Of a stretch of 64,000 bases of DNA, positions 15,001 to 28,570 are shown piece after piece. Each line of letters begins with the position of its first letter. Positions within the stretch are counted from its first letter, which is position 1. A program made the translations under genes and the position numbers. A model generated the notes under the pieces. The model was not told the DNA's origin and searched no databases. It saw only the letters and a list, made by a program, of their open reading frames with translations. This DNA is from Pterobdella sp. o SKG-2022 (taxonomy: Eukaryota; Annelida; Clitellata; Hirudinida; Piscicolidae), in contig OZ038320.1 of NCBI GenBank assembly GCA_964035795.1, positions 4,651,896 through 4,715,895 of the forward strand, in the 5' to 3' direction.

Positions 15001-18000
15001 CAGACTTAAATCATAGTACTGAGCAATCATTTAAATAAAGAAATCTCTTATATTATACATAACCATTTTACAGTCATTTTGAATTTTGAATATTTGGAAT
15101 CAGTTGGTTTTTAAAACAATTGCCTTTAATACCAAATGTCACAAAGTGATATTTAAATGGAAAGCATTTTTGAGGACTTAGAGAGCAGTTTCAAGAGGTT
15201 TAATGAGTTGAGACGGGTGCAGAACCATAAATTTTATGCCGTTAACCAAGTATATTAGCTACCTATATTGGAAAGTGCAATTGTTATATAAAATTTACAA
15301 TGGTTGTGTTGTAATAATAACAAAGAAGTAAAATTAAAATTCCTATTGTATCAACGTTATTGTTAAATTATAGTAAACTCATATTAACTAGAAAATACTA
15401 CACTTATATGTCTTTCAATTTCCTATCACTAATTTCAAATATCCATCTCACAAGTAGCTTCAGCCCTCTATTAGCAGTTGTATTTCATTCCCGTCACTAT
15501 TTTGTTTATTTTAGTCATAGCTTTTTTTTACTGTTTTTAATAAACACAATTAATGTGTCTGAAAGGATAATTTTTTTAAATATTTAATTTTTTTTTCTTA
15601 TTTTATTCACAACTTTTTTCACTATTTTCAAAAAATTTGTTATAAAATCATTCAACTTCCTATTTAATCTATCTTCTCTATTTTTTTTCATTACATTTGT
15701 AAACCTTGTTATGAATTTAATTTAATTTTTCTTACTTCAATCTGCACATTTAGCCATTTTGTTGCTAAACTTCTAGATATCAAATTTAGATATTTCCTTT
15801 TTCTTTATTCACCTGATTCTTCTCTGGCAACTTTTGTTTTTCATTTCTTTCGTCTCATCAGTTTTTTCATTTCCGTTGATTTCCTTGTTTTAATTTTCTT
15901 TTCCACGTTTTACAGTTTATTTAAATTCTTCCAAAGCCTTTTATTTTTTTAACTTCATACTTTTGCATCATTTTTAAACTCATTTCATCCAAATATAATG
16001 TTCTTGAGGTTCCATCATTCTTAATATGACCTCATATTTAATGCAACCATGTGATGTAGAGATGAATTCCATAAGCTTGGCTCGCTTAACAATCTTTTTG
16101 AATCCACAACTCACAAAAAATCAACTTTTTTAGCCGATTCTTTTGGTAATGCTAATTTCTCAACCTCTTTCATTTAATTAAAATAAATAAGTGACGTTTA
16201 AATGAAAATTGCAGCTGAAACTAATAAACTCCTAGTATTTTTCCATTGTATTACGTCAGTAAAGATTTAAAAAAAAGTTTAATTTTTATTAATTGAATTT
16301 ATAAAGTGAATTTCATCGAAGTTTTGTAGTTTATAAACTTTTTATTCGTGGTATTTTTTGACTTTTCCAATTAAATGCTTCAAAAGATTTATATTTAAAG
16401 CTTCTTAAAGCTAAATACCCAGCGACCTTATGCTCAAAAACTTTTCAATTGAAAAGTAACATTTTCAGGCGTTATACATGCTGAACCAGCGGATATTATA
16501 AATGTGGAAAAAATTACTTTTTGAAATTCATAGTACTGATGTTTTTTGTGCCAAATTCCACTTTAACCATTTGAATTTGAAAATTTGTTCATGAAAAAAT
16601 ATCCAAAAAACATGAAGTAGAAAAGCAGAAATTGTATTTAGTTTTTTACATAACGCGTTGATTTGTCACTAAATCGGCTTTAAGGCTTTCAAATTCTGTG
16701 AAACTTGTGGTTTTTGCTAAGTGTTAAGACCTTTGGGAAGTTGATGTGAAAAGTGATGAACTTAATACCAAACTCAAAGCATCAGAATCAACTTACAGCA
16801 CTAAATCACCTCCTCGCTAACAAATGTGATACAAGAAACCTTCGCTTCTAAAAAGTTAAAATTACACACATCAGTTGCTTGTCAAATTGCACTTTTTATT
16901 TTAAATTAAAGAAAACACCATTAACTTACACCATCAAATACATTCAATCTCATTATACAATCTACAAAGACTCGCCTGTAATGTTGAGTGATTTGGTGGC
17001 GTTGAGAATCGCTGTTCCATCGAGAGGATCATGGCCCCAAGAAGCTACCTGAAGGGTCGTTGAAGTATCTATCCAAGTTTTTTATTGATTAATGTGATTA
17101 ATACATTCACATTAAGATCAATAGTATACGAGCTTCATTACTTGATTTTCAGCACAAGGAGGTTCAAGATAATACATAATGATTTTTTGAAGCCAATGTA
17201 ACAAACCATTATGATATTTTGAGTATAAATGCATAAGATGTATTGAACAGTAGAGAAGGTATAGTTATTGTTATAGTTGTATTTAACCCATAAGTCTTAT
17301 GACCCTCTCTATCAATAAACCTTTTATACATGTGTAACCTAATGAGATAATTTCTTCTTTTATTTTGTTTTCATACTTTTTTCGTTTACTCACAAAAAAA
17401 AGATTTTTAAAAATTCCATCTTTTAACTTGAGGTTCATGGAAAATAGTTTTATCGGCTTTTAAACCTATTTTTAAACTATGAGAAGTGTCAAGTGCGTGA
17501 GTCATTTTCAATGAATAGAAATGGATATAAAACGGCTTAATATAAAAACTTAAAAATGATTTTTTTGAATTTTTATATTGAATTAAGCAAAAAACTTTGA
17601 AACTGAAAAAAACCCAAAGTTAAAAAAATAAAAAATATGAAAAAATTTTGCAACCAAAAAAATCATAAATAAACTCTTAAGCAAACTCTCTAAATAAATG
17701 GACGAAGAAACACTGACAGTAAATAACAAAAGCATCTGGAAACAAACCATTTCTCTGAGCTTCATGTATGTGTAAGTTATATCCGCTATGTAATCCTGTT
17801 GTTATTCAACATGTATAAAACCATTCGTGTTTCTTTTAATTGGAAATCTTTCAATTAATTTTCATGAGGGTTTATGTTTTTTAACTGGGTTTTTACTTGT
17901 TAATCGAATGATATAATGATATATGATGCTAGAAGACAATAATAGGAAAATTTAAACCTGTTTGAAGATAATAAATAAGTTTATTAGAGAGATACGTAAT

Positions 18001-21000
18001 CTAAAACAAGATCTTGCCTCATTTTAATACAAACATATTGTACGTACTCTATAAATGTTCACCAATCAAATCTGTATTTTAAAATTCCCATTATATGCTG
18101 CGTGTAAAACACAGTTTAAAACCACCTCATCTACAAAGAGCTCAAAATGAACCTTGCACAAATTTATCGACCTGCTTCAAAGCGTTTTTTAATAATGCAC
18201 CTCATCTTTGGTTTATAACAGCACAGATGCTTTAACACAAATAATTAGAAATAGAAATTTCAACACTAACAAACAGGTTAAATTTGTTTCTGGATGTTTT
18301 ATCTTCTGGGAGACGTGTGAAGTTTTTGTAAGTCATCTAGTGTTGATGAAATTTAAATGTTAATACAAGTTTTAACATATTTATTTAGAATCATTTATTT
18401 ATCAGTTCTTTATTCAATATTTTTGTTTCCAAGTTTCTCTTATTTCTTGCTTTTTGATTATTTTTTCATTGCATGCTGCTTGAAAGAAAAATCGAAAAGA
18501 TTTCTTTGAGACAGTTTTGTGGGAAAAAATTTTATTTGTTTGGATATATAATTTTATTCGAAAGCATTATGGCATAAGTTTCATATGCATATACAAAGAA
18601 AACCATGAAAAATGAAGATTAAGTTTAATCTTTATTATATTATCTAACTTCAAGGTAAAATAATTATTTTTTATTTTTATCTTACTTCACGATTTATTAA
18701 TTTTTATTTCAACATGAAAATTTTAATTTTTTTGCTTAAATTCTGAAGACGTGTGTCTTATATTAAACTTTACTGCAAGCATTTTATAATGAAAGCCTTC
18801 GAGTTTGCTCTCGTCCTCTATCATTTGTCATCCAGCCATTTTACTGAATATTAAAAATCTATTATAATATTAATTAATATGGCGACTCAAATATGTTTTC
18901 AAACGTTTTTAAATGCTGAAACTTCGGTTTTTGGAGACATCATATGTTTTTTTCATTAATTTTTCTTTAAAATGCGTTTTTCTTCTAAAAAATTTCTTAT
19001 AAATTTTTAAAAAACGTAATTAATAAAGAATTCTTCTATAATCGAATAAAAAACAAACGATTTTCAGAATAAGTTATTTAAAAAAGAGCATTTGTATACT
19101 TCAGATTAAAAAGCAGGTCGTTTATGAAGAATAAGAGCCATTTAGTTTTATTTAGTGTATTTAATTCCATTGGCTAATGTATTTCTAATGATTCTGATGG
19201 GTAATGAGCCGGTTTAAAGATATAGTATCAGCAGTGCATTGAACAAAAACCTTTTAATTTTATGGTTATTTGGGCGGATGACGTATGCAAAATTTAGATA
19301 TCTTTTTGGGGAAAAACTAAGTTATTGACGTTTTCTTGAACAAAGTAAGAAAAATCTACTTTATAACTTCACTTTTTAAAATAACTTTATTTTTTCTTCT
19401 TCATTACTTTAGTCACATTATGTTGCTTTACATGTACCAGTATCTACTCTGAGCTAATTGAGTAGTGTTATAACGCTTCTAGGTATCGTTTAGAGGCGCA
19501 ATAATATACGAGGTTCAAGACGAGAATTCAGGACCTGATTAATTTTAAATGTTTGTTGTAGTTAAATGAATGAATGAGAAAATGAAAATCAAAATATCCA
19601 ACTGAACAAAGGAATTAAAATAACTCACAATTTTAACACTTAGGAAGGCACTTTTCCTGTATTCCAGTAGAGCTTCTGTGTTAGTAATTTGTCTCTTGCG
19701 CCTAAGAGCTCTGACATCGTGTGATGCTAGTATTGTACATTAAAATTATTTTGAGTTTCAATGAACCAAAAATTTGAGGTTTTGGGGAGTTTTAATCATA
19801 AAAATAAGGCATATAAAGTAGCATTAAAAATATTTTTGCATGAAATAAACATCAAAAGATCACCGTTTGAATAATTTGGAAAACTTAATAGTTTTTGAGA
19901 AGAATGCATGCTGCTGTTAATAGCAGAGAGGCCACTATTGAGTGGCTCATCATTGTACTCCAGAGTAGCATCCAAGTTGATATTAGTTTTATCTACATCA
20001 GTAGTTGTGTCTTCTTTCACACCTTTTTGGTCCCAGGGCTCAAATAACATGTTGAAGGGGAAGTCAGCGTAAATGTTGTAGAAGACCAGCCATACGTACT
20101 GTGTTGGGTCTGTCATTCCCATGTCTTGAGCCTCGTATATTATTTCCCGCATGACCGTATAGTTTGAGTGGCACAAGATTATAACTAAAAAATGTTGTTT
20201 TTTTTTAAGTTATGAAAGGAATTTTAAGAATTTAATTAAAAAAACAACTTTTAATAATTCAATATCAAATAATAACGATTCTTTTAACAAATTTGACTGA
20301 TATGTGTTTTTTAATGAAGATTTGACATTATGTTAATTTGTTAGAAGTGGGAATTTATTGATGTAATTCATTTGCATTGAATCGAAAATCGAAAATTTGA
20401 AGTAAAAAAATTGAAAAAAAAACACCAAGAAGATTTTGCAATTGAATCGTGAATTTTGAATTTGAAATGCGAGCAAAAAGTTTTTCTGAGCTTTGAAACT
20501 AAATTATTTTTTTTAAGGAATTTTGAATTAATAACAAGTTTAATAGCTTTATAATTTCAACAAAAATTTTTGATAAGCGAAATTAAATTTATTGAAAAGC
20601 AAAGAAATTCAACAACAAAATATTCACTTCTAGCTGAACTTTTGAGTTTTTCTAATGCAATGGTTTCACTGCCGTCAAGTCTTGTGGGAAGCTCAAGAAA
20701 GTTATAAATAGCTATGCCTTGTTCTCTGAATCTCCTTCTTATGGCGGTGGTTCCAAATGAACAAAATCCACTGTCCGCCGCTGTTATTGGTGCGTTTTTG
20801 AAATTAATTGTTAGTTATAAGTTTTGCTTTCAAAGACTCAAAAAATAAAAAAATAAAATAAAATAAGTCTTTTTCAAAGATTTTTCAAGAAATTGAAGAG
20901 AAACACTTTCATGAGATAAAAATTTTTCGTTATAAAAAATTTGCCCAGGGTGAGGCTCGAACTCACGACCTTCAGATCGCTCTATTTTGGATTATGAGAC

Positions 21001-24000
21001 TGACGCGCTACCGACTGCGCTACCTAGGCAACTGAAGATGTTGCTTTTTTACTTAATAAAATGTAAACAAACTCTAAAAATATTTTTGAAAAATTTTATG
21101 AAAAAACTTTTAGAAATATATATTCATTTTTTACAAAAGAAAATACAAATATAAAAAATTGTTTTATTTCAGACATTTTACTAATCTTTTCTTAAAAAAC
21201 ATCATTGATTCAATTATTTCGTGTTTTAACGCAACTATCAAAGTTATTAACTAATAAAATATAGAAAATGCACTAACTGTCGGTAAGCACAGCCGCCAAA
21301 TTCCAGTTATAATGCATAAACAAAGTTCTGAAAGCAGATCCAAAAGCAGTAAGCGACCCGAAAATTCTTATCACAGTAGTGTAGATGGAAGAATCGTCCA
21401 TAGTTGAGTCGAAGCAATTGAGAGGGAAATAGGAAATCTTCCAGTAGTCTGCAGCTTGTGAGGTGGCTCGACAACCTGCCATTATGAATTCCTTATAACT
21501 ATATTCAATTAATTTTTTAATATTGACAATTAGTTCAATGATAAAAAAATAAAAGAAGCTTTTTAAAAACAAATTAAAAGATTTTTATAATCATATATGA
21601 ATTTCTTTTCCCAGTAGTTATTGTGCTACCTTGAGGAAGTACGTTCCAATTATAAAATTTGTTTCTTCCATTCTTTCTCAATAACTTTTATAGTTATTTC
21701 TAAACTTCAATTATTTTGGCTTCAAAATTTCTTAATTCATTAAAAAATACTTTTATAACCACTTTTTAACTTGAAAACAGCTCTCTCCACCACAATCGCA
21801 TTTTTCATTAATATGATCTGAATATATTTAAAATCATCTAAGCCATTCAAATCTCACAAAGTTTTTTTTTACATGCCAAAAGCTTCGTGACATTCAAATA
21901 AATTTCAGAAGATTTTTTTTGATTGTTGTATTTTTTCAACATTTAGGCTTTTAAAACCATATTTTTTTTTGTTTAGTTTGAAAAAAAAATGTTTTATTAC
22001 CTTTTAGATATTCTAAAAATTATACTTATTCGATTTATTTTTAATTTAAATAAATATTTTTTTAATATGTTTATAAGCTTTTCAAAGCTTGTCAAATTTA
22101 AAACAAAACTTCACAACAATCCCTTCAAGCAACCTTCAAAAAAGGTTGCATTGAAATATTTCGTTAAGGTGTTGGGTACACCAGTCCCTGCAAATCAGCG
22201 CTTGAACAACAAATAAACTGATCATTATTTTCTTCTTCTTTTACTGCTAATTTAAAATTTTTGGAAGTTTATAAAAGTTTGTTTTTATTCATTCAACGGG
22301 ATCGAGATCTCTTATAAATTTTGGATAAAGCTAATTAATTTTTAATTAAACGGTAAAGCCCCATGAAACTCATTATCAAATTCATTTTCTTCCTGCTTCA
22401 GCAAAAAATTGTAAAATCCCAATATTTGCATTTTTTTCTAAACTTTGTTGAAATCAAGTTCGGTACGTTCATAAAAAAATGCACTTGAAAAGTTCACAAA
22501 AAAAACGAAAACTTGTCGAAAAGTATTCTCAAGACAACTATTTATTTCGAGTTAACTGACAAGCGATATAGTACTTCATTTACGCGAAATTTTTCTTCAA
22601 TTACCTAAAAATAGCCATTTAACCGCACGTGTCAAGTTAATGGTTCCTTGAAATCATAAGATAATATTTGCTGGAAATTGATGGTTTTTACAGAGCTGAT
22701 TAGTCTGTTTGTGCGCATAAATATTGTTATGAGTCCTATACATTCATGATAATATTTTTACTTTCCAGAAGTTGAATTAATGTTTTAATCTTTTAAATTT
22801 TTACTGAATATCAAAAATAATCTTTTGTTATCCCATAAATGAGCAAAACGTCAAGTTTAAAAAAAGAAAACCCATCAAAAAAGCAAAAATATTCAAAATG
22901 ATTTGATTACTTATAAATAAAAAAGGTATACACTACAAGCACTCCTTCTCTACACGGTCTTAATTATTGTAAGTAGCTCTTATCAGTATAACCTCACAAA
23001 CCCCTTGTTAGTTTCACATATTTAATCATCTTCCACATCTTCGGCTACCTTAACGAAAAAAATTCAAGATATTTGAACATGGATAGATCTGATACTGTCA
23101 TTTCAAATGAAATCCCAAACTATCATTAAAATTTTTTTAGGGGTTTGCATCTCATCTCACCTGAATAGTCCCCATCAATGCAAGATGCACCATATGGTTC
23201 AAAAATCAAAGGTATATGGACTGATGACAGCTCTTTCTATCAATTCATTCATCGAAGCATCTCTAACTATTTTCACGGCTATGGCCATGCGTCCCCAATT
23301 GATTCACAAAAGTGGTGCAAATGCAAGTATGAGGGATACACAAGGGTGAGCCTGGGCACAGCGGGTTTTTACTTGAAACCTGTCCCTCTTCAACCTTATG
23401 GTGGTATAATATAATGATTTTGAGCCAGGACGAAGTATGCTCTAAAAAGACAGTAGAACCATTGTTTTCTCTAAATATGAAGTGTGTTATGCAATTCTTA
23501 GTATAAGCTATTACAGTTTTTTGAAAATGATTTATACTTCAATATTTATACAAAAGATAATTTAAAGACATCAGAAAGACAATATAGTGATAACAATAAT
23601 TTTCACTGCATCTGTAAGCAAACATAAACTGCGTTGAAGAAGGATGTGGTGTTAGATGGATGTCGAAAATAATATTCATTTAATCCTGTGAAATGCTGTC
23701 TCAAAAGCGATAAATAAAAAAGAAATAGTTGAAAAAAATTCAATGTATTTTTCACATGTGTTCTGTTTTTTTAATCTTTCTCTCTACTTTTAAAACGAAA
23801 GCTTTCTCTGGATAAATATATTTGCCAAAACAACTAAGCTCCATATTTCAATAAGCCTCAACAAGTTAGTCAGTATTGTATTGTATAACAAACATACATA
23901 TATCAAACTCCATTCAACCATTCACGTAAACAATATACAAAACTTAAAAAAGTACCTTAAAACATACATTAAAACACAGTATCCCCATGAAGCATTTTAA

Positions 24001-26778
24001 CTCACTAGCTGAACAGAGCCCACCGAAGATCACATTGACAGATTGGTTGAGAATGAGATTTAAACCTTCTCTCATCCCTGTCATCCCATTACAATAAATC
24101 ACTTGCCTCATCGCTAAACTGTGATGTTGAAGGTGGTTTTATTGTTTCATCTATTTGGAGATTTGGTGAGAAATCCAACTGCACGAATATGTTTATACGA
24201 TTCGTGTTATTTTCCTGTTAAGATGCGATTGTTATACAGTGTTGAAAACAATTACACTTCTATATTAGTATTGTCATTTTATGTTTTTCAAAGTGGTCAT
24301 TCCAATACAAGAATGTGTTTAATATGAATATAATGTTGTATAAGAGTGTGTTTAAACGTCAAGCTTCAAAATTAAACTTCAATATTTCCTTCACCCATTT
24401 AAACATTCAAATTTAGCGTTTGTCGCTTCTTTGATTTAAGACGTTCCAACATGTTTTATATACAAAATGATAGAAATGCTGCTTGAAGTGAATAACATAA
24501 AATAATTTTTCATCAAAAAAAAATTTTAATAAATTTTTAAAAGTTTCAGACTTAAAATCACAGCATTGCATCATGAGGCATGAATCATTGAGTATAACGT
24601 CAAAAAGAAACACCACTTCATTGAACCAAGTAGAAAATTTAAAAGCTGACGATTTTCTTGAAGAATTTTGTTTATTGTAGAACTGAAAATGAAATGAAAG
24701 TCTCGAAAAGTAAAAACTTCCGTTTTAAAATGTTAACTCTCAATGCCATCTGAGACTGCAGAGTTGTTGCGGAAAATTAATAGATGTGACAGGGAATTCA
24801 ATTACTCCTTCCACAAAACACATAAGAGTAGATTTTCAACGCTTCGCAAGCTTTTTATTTTTAATGAACTTTTTTAGCTGCATCATAAGACTGAAAAAAC
24901 TTGGTTTTTGAAAGTGGGAAACTTATTACAAATTAGGAAGATTTATATGTAAAAATTTTCAAATAGTGAGTTAACAACGTCTTTAAGTTTGTATACTTGG
25001 TAATGTGAGTTCAACTTACGAAAAGCTTCGTATTATTATTCAGTTAATAAAAGTTTTTGATTCAAATCGTTTTTGTTTATAGGCTAGTTTTTTTTTAATT
25101 TAAATAGTGTGTTTAAAGTGTTGAATTTTATTTTTATGTTCAGTAATTAATTTCAATCATATCCAATTAAACTTCATTCTATTAAAGAAATTTAAAGCTT
25201 TAACACCTGTATCTTTCAACGGTCACATTGTTTCGGATTGCCATTTTCACTCCCTCTGTAATTCGCTTTCTCACATTTTTCACCTGTAGTTGTTTTTTTG
25301 AATGGGGTATCATAAAATTTTTAAAAAATGAGTTTCTAATATTTTAAAGTTATAAATATGATACATTTAATACATTGAAGAATCGTAAATTTTGTTTTTT
25401 TCCATAAAACTCAACATAAATTGATAAATATAATTTCTTGGAAACTTTCTAATTTAATTTGCATAAATTGGATGAATTTATTTTTTTTTGATAAAAATAT
25501 ATATTCGATCGAATACTTTGAAAATTAATACTGCCCATTCGATGTCCGCAGGCATCGATACATTAATGAATACAGAAGTTCTGCCAAATAATACACCGTT
25601 CCAAATTAAAATTAATAATCCCTCAGTTTTTCGTTTCGGGCTCTACTTGAATATTACTTTGAAGTTGAATTACTTTGCGACATTTTGGTAGTTTTTATAT
25701 TGATAAACGCTTATGTTTCTTCTAAACAAAATTTTTTAATTATAAAAGACCGATAATAACTTTTAAATCGAACTTTTTCTCGTAACCTTTAAGTATTCTT
25801 TCCACTGTTTAAAACGCCTTTTCTATGTAGCAATATAAAAGGAAAATATAAAAACAGCAATTTTGAACGTTAGAAAACTAATATTTAATTGACTATTTGA
25901 AAGATATATGACACACTAAAAGTCATTAGAATAAAATTATTCTAAAAAGGTACATTATTATTTAGTATCATCAAAAGACACTGCTAAATTGATAAGTTTA
26001 ATCGCTCGTACTTATTTACGGCACATCACAAGATAACAAGACACGAGGAACTCATTTCTTATAACTTATCTTTTATGACTAGAAAAACTGCATGCGAGGT
26101 TTAAATACTCATGTTTGATGAGAATTTATGGAAATTCAAGAAAATTTCTTTATTAAATTTCCCTTGTGTGCTAATGTAGAAGCGACAGACAGTTGTGTTG
26201 GGGTATTAAGCTTAGTTCTTATATCAGGGATTTCCCGCTTTTGGATATTTTTAAGTTACTTTTTAATTATGGTATATAATCATATGTTTTAAAAACTGAA
26301 TAATTCAAAAAATTATATGAAATAATTATCAAAAGTTTTGCTTAAGTTAATGTATCCTTTATAGTTAGTACACAAACATCTTTTAATCAAAATATTTTTT
26401 GATTGTTGAAACATAATGTTTGTTCAAAATTTTAAGTTTTCTTGGAAATGGATGCATAAAAACTTACCCAAGTTTGAAGCTAAAAAAGCCAAAATACATG
26501 GCTAGCAAATGTAGCAAATCAATAAATCTATAGTTATTCAAATTAAGATGAATACTGATTATATTTTTACATTGAACATTTTGTACCGACTTTTCAACTA
26601 CCACATATTAGATGATAATCTACTACTGAAGGTACAAACCAACTTGGTTAACGTTAGTGATAATTCCGATGCGAAGGCTGTGTGTGGGTTGTAGAAGGAA
26701 GATGAAGGTGGTTAAAGCAGTGAGTGCTACAACGTATAATATTAATGATTGATGCGTGGAAAGAGATCTTTTCATCAT
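1..26778 (-). CDS. Receptor-type (natriuretic-peptide-receptor-like) guanylyl cyclase, 26 exons, 3' end beyond window
   Basis: Single-pass membrane receptor that makes cGMP from GTP. Exons in transcript order: 26778-26644, 25283-25207, 24656-24562, 24077-24006, 21475-21278, 20780-20628, 20184-19864, 19675-19629, 17795-17748, 17048-16976, 11950-11817, 9093-9000, 7576-7498, 7079-7004, 6374-6281, 5809-5709, 5416-5312, 4983-4912, 4731-4655, 4549-4478, 3932-3778, 2078-1895, 1460-1408, 1089-990, 281-236, 45-1. All join in frame (about 902 residues). Seen: N-terminal hydrophobic signal, ANF-receptor-like ectodomain (to ~480, with [10 protein letters not shown] and [14 protein letters not shown]), pre-membrane [10 protein letters not shown], one TM helix (~485-506), then a kinase homology domain with [32 protein letters not shown] and [17 protein letters not shown] and NFG stand where an active kinase has HRD and DFG, so it is a pseudokinase, as in the family. 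A dimerisation helix ([20 protein letters not shown]) leads into YFSDIVGF, the start of the cyclase catalytic domain. Exon 8's start is the least certain junction (19675 or 19731). Ligand unknown. Confidence 0.92.
8465..8536 (+). repeat. tRNA-like element (SINE head or tRNA pseudogene)
   Basis: Has an A box (TAGCTCAGTGGTTGAGC), a B box (GGGCTCAATCCC) and a 7-bp acceptor-like stem (GGCCCGT with GTGGGCC). The middle does not form a good anticodon arm. The element at 34901-34970 shares the same A-box, spacer and TTACCGGG layout, which argues for a dispersed tRNA-derived repeat rather than a working tRNA. It lies in a cyclase intron. Confidence 0.65.
14188..14253 (-). other. Coding-like island in a cyclase intron
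   Basis: After a 3' splice-like ...TTTTAG the minus strand reads [20 protein letters not shown] and then GG before a possible GT donor. Composition is richer than the surrounding intron. It is not needed to join cyclase exons 10 and 11 in frame. The plus strand also carries a perfect GTAAGT at 14213, so the strand is not settled. Could be an alternative cyclase exon, a nested gene or a pseudogene scrap. No family recognised. Confidence 0.25.
16976..17048 (-). other. Cyclase exon 10, with a non-canonical GC donor
   Basis: The exon reads [16 protein letters not shown]... and ends ...SLNIT plus one base. In-frame continuation into exon 11 ([11 protein letters not shown], the conserved end of the ectodomain) needs the exon to stop before GCGAGT at 16975-16970. 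No GT donor nearby keeps the frame. AG|GCGAGT resembles the usual form of GC-AG donors, which otherwise match the U1 consensus well. Confidence 0.7.
20942..21029 (-). tRNA. tRNA-Met (CAT, elongator) with a 15-base intron
   Basis: Reverse complement begins GCCTAGGTAGCGCAGTCGG and ends CCTCACCCTGGGCA. Acceptor stem GCCTAGG pairs with CCTGGGC (one G-U), the D arm is GCGC...GCGC, the anticodon loop is CTCATAA (CAT) and the T arm GTGAG-TTCGAGC-CTCAC is perfect. The sequence around the anticodon matches animal elongator tRNA-Met rather than initiator. About 15 extra bases (ATCCAAAATAGAGCG or an equivalent register) sit after position 37, the canonical site of nuclear tRNA introns. The gene lies inside the cyclase intron between exons 5 and 6, on the same strand. 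Box A and box B are intact. Confidence 0.9.
23163..23414 (+). other. Coding-like reading frame inside a cyclase intron, family unknown
   Basis: The plus strand is open for about 83 codons, with a balanced protein-like composition ([46 protein letters not shown]) unlike the A/T-rich intron around it, and stops at 23412-23414. An in-frame stop lies just before TCCCCATCAATG, so it starts either at the ATG at 23178 or at a splice acceptor. It lies antisense to the cyclase, between exons 4 and 5. Two other frames here are also partly open. No recognised domain. It may be an exon of a nested gene or a pseudogene fragment. Confidence 0.3.
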
Positions 26779-28570
26779 TTCGTGATGATTTTTGTAGAAA
26801 TAAATTCAAGTTGATGTTGTTAGTTTTATTTGATCACTTGTTTCCTTCGTAAGTTTCCTTGTGTATATATGAAAATTTTTAGATTATTTTACCGGTTTTT
26901 TTTCTTGAAAATATCAAAAAAAATTAATCTTGGAAAAAAATATAGTTTTAAAATATTCCATTAATTGAAGAAACTTTTAAAGCTAAAATAATTTTGAACG
27001 TGGGCAGTTGCTCTCAATCTTAACGCTTTTTGCTCCATCTTTGCCTCTTTTATAGCCTCGATGTTTTCCGGGCCTCACGTAACTCATCCCCTTAAAAATT
27101 TAATTAGAATATACTTGTCGGCTGCTATGGAAATTATAAAATACATATAAAAATAATTAAGTTTCAAAATTTCTTCGGGAAGTCATTTTGAATTGAATCT
27201 TTTCATTTCGCACGCAAATTTAAATTAATTCCTATGAATCGTTGACATTTAAAAATTTTAATTGCTTAGTTCCCTATCACAACATTTTTGTCACGAAAAG
27301 TCACAAATTAATTTAAAGTTTTCCCTTTTGCAAATCCCAAGTGCAATTGCATGATATCAAAAGAAATCAATTTTAATCAAGAATTATAAATCTTTATTAT
27401 CCTTTATTAAAATAATTAATCGTTCATGCAGTTTTTGCAAAATTACGTTCAAACGTAAAAATGACTCTAAAGAATGTTCATGAGGAACTGATCGGGTTAT
27501 CTAAAACCAACAAAATTCATTATTAGTCTAATGATGGCATTTTTGATGAATTAAAAGCCACATTTACTATTAGTTTGTCTATTTGTTTCAATTAATTTTT
27601 ATTGAAATGATATTTATATAGAGAAATGCATTATCAAAAAATACACTCTATTTTTTCATTTTTTAAAATAAAGAAGTTTTAATAAAATTTAATTTTTCAA
27701 AGTAACTAAAATTTTTTTTCTTCATTATTTATATTTCGTTATCTCGGCAGTTAATCCTATGTATAACTGTTTATACGTAATAAAATGACAGAATTTCTTC
27801 AGTTTTAATTAATTTTTTGCTGCTTAAGTAATGACACATAATTTTTTTGTTTTCAACGTTATGCAAAAAATAAATTTTTAATTAAAAAGCTGAAAGCTTT
27901 ATATGTTATTTGACGTTTATAAAATTTTCTGATTAAGAAATTTGTTAAATACTCCATGAACCGACTGAGCTCCTTGTTACGCGGGATATTGCATAACTAA
28001 AAAGCATTTAATGAGTCGAATAGCTATCCAATAACAGATAAATATAGCTTTTTAAAGACATCGTATGTTCTTTTTTAAACTTGAATTATACTAGTAAATT
28101 TTAAATTATGAGGATTTATAAGAACACGTAGAAAAAATTTTTATTTACCTGAAATTTTCAACAAGTAAAACCTTGTCATAATTCATTAGCAAAGTTGTAG
28201 AAAAAAGTTGAGAATTAAAACGGAAAAACCATAGATGTCATTTCATAAAAATTTTTCTAAGTTTTTTAATTCAAGATGCAAAATTTTAAAAGATAAAATG
28301 GATAAAGATTACAAATGAACTGAAAAACGAGTTCCGATTTTTAAGGTCTGCTCATGACTGGAACGACGATGATAGAGATGCTTGCAATAAAAGATTAATT
28401 GGAAAAGTATACTAATTGGAATATATAGAAGGAGTTACAATAATAAAAAAATATTTTCCACTGATTAATATATTTTCAAAAATATAAATTTAAGTAACTT
28501 TTTGTGTTTTAGCTAATATTTATGCATTTTTTTGTCAAAACTCAATTATTTTCTATTTTTTGTTGTTTAG
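26779..28570. other. Intergenic: cyclase 5' flank
   Basis: AT-rich sequence between the cyclase start codon and the first copy of the duplicated block. I see no exon, RNA gene or clear promoter motif. Confidence 0.5.

Noticed and set aside
25488..25691. Plus-strand frame resembling a receptor N-terminal segment ([15 protein letters not shown])
   Set aside because: It lies antisense within cyclase intron 1, has no splice partners, and the cyclase N-terminus is fully accounted for by minus-strand exons.
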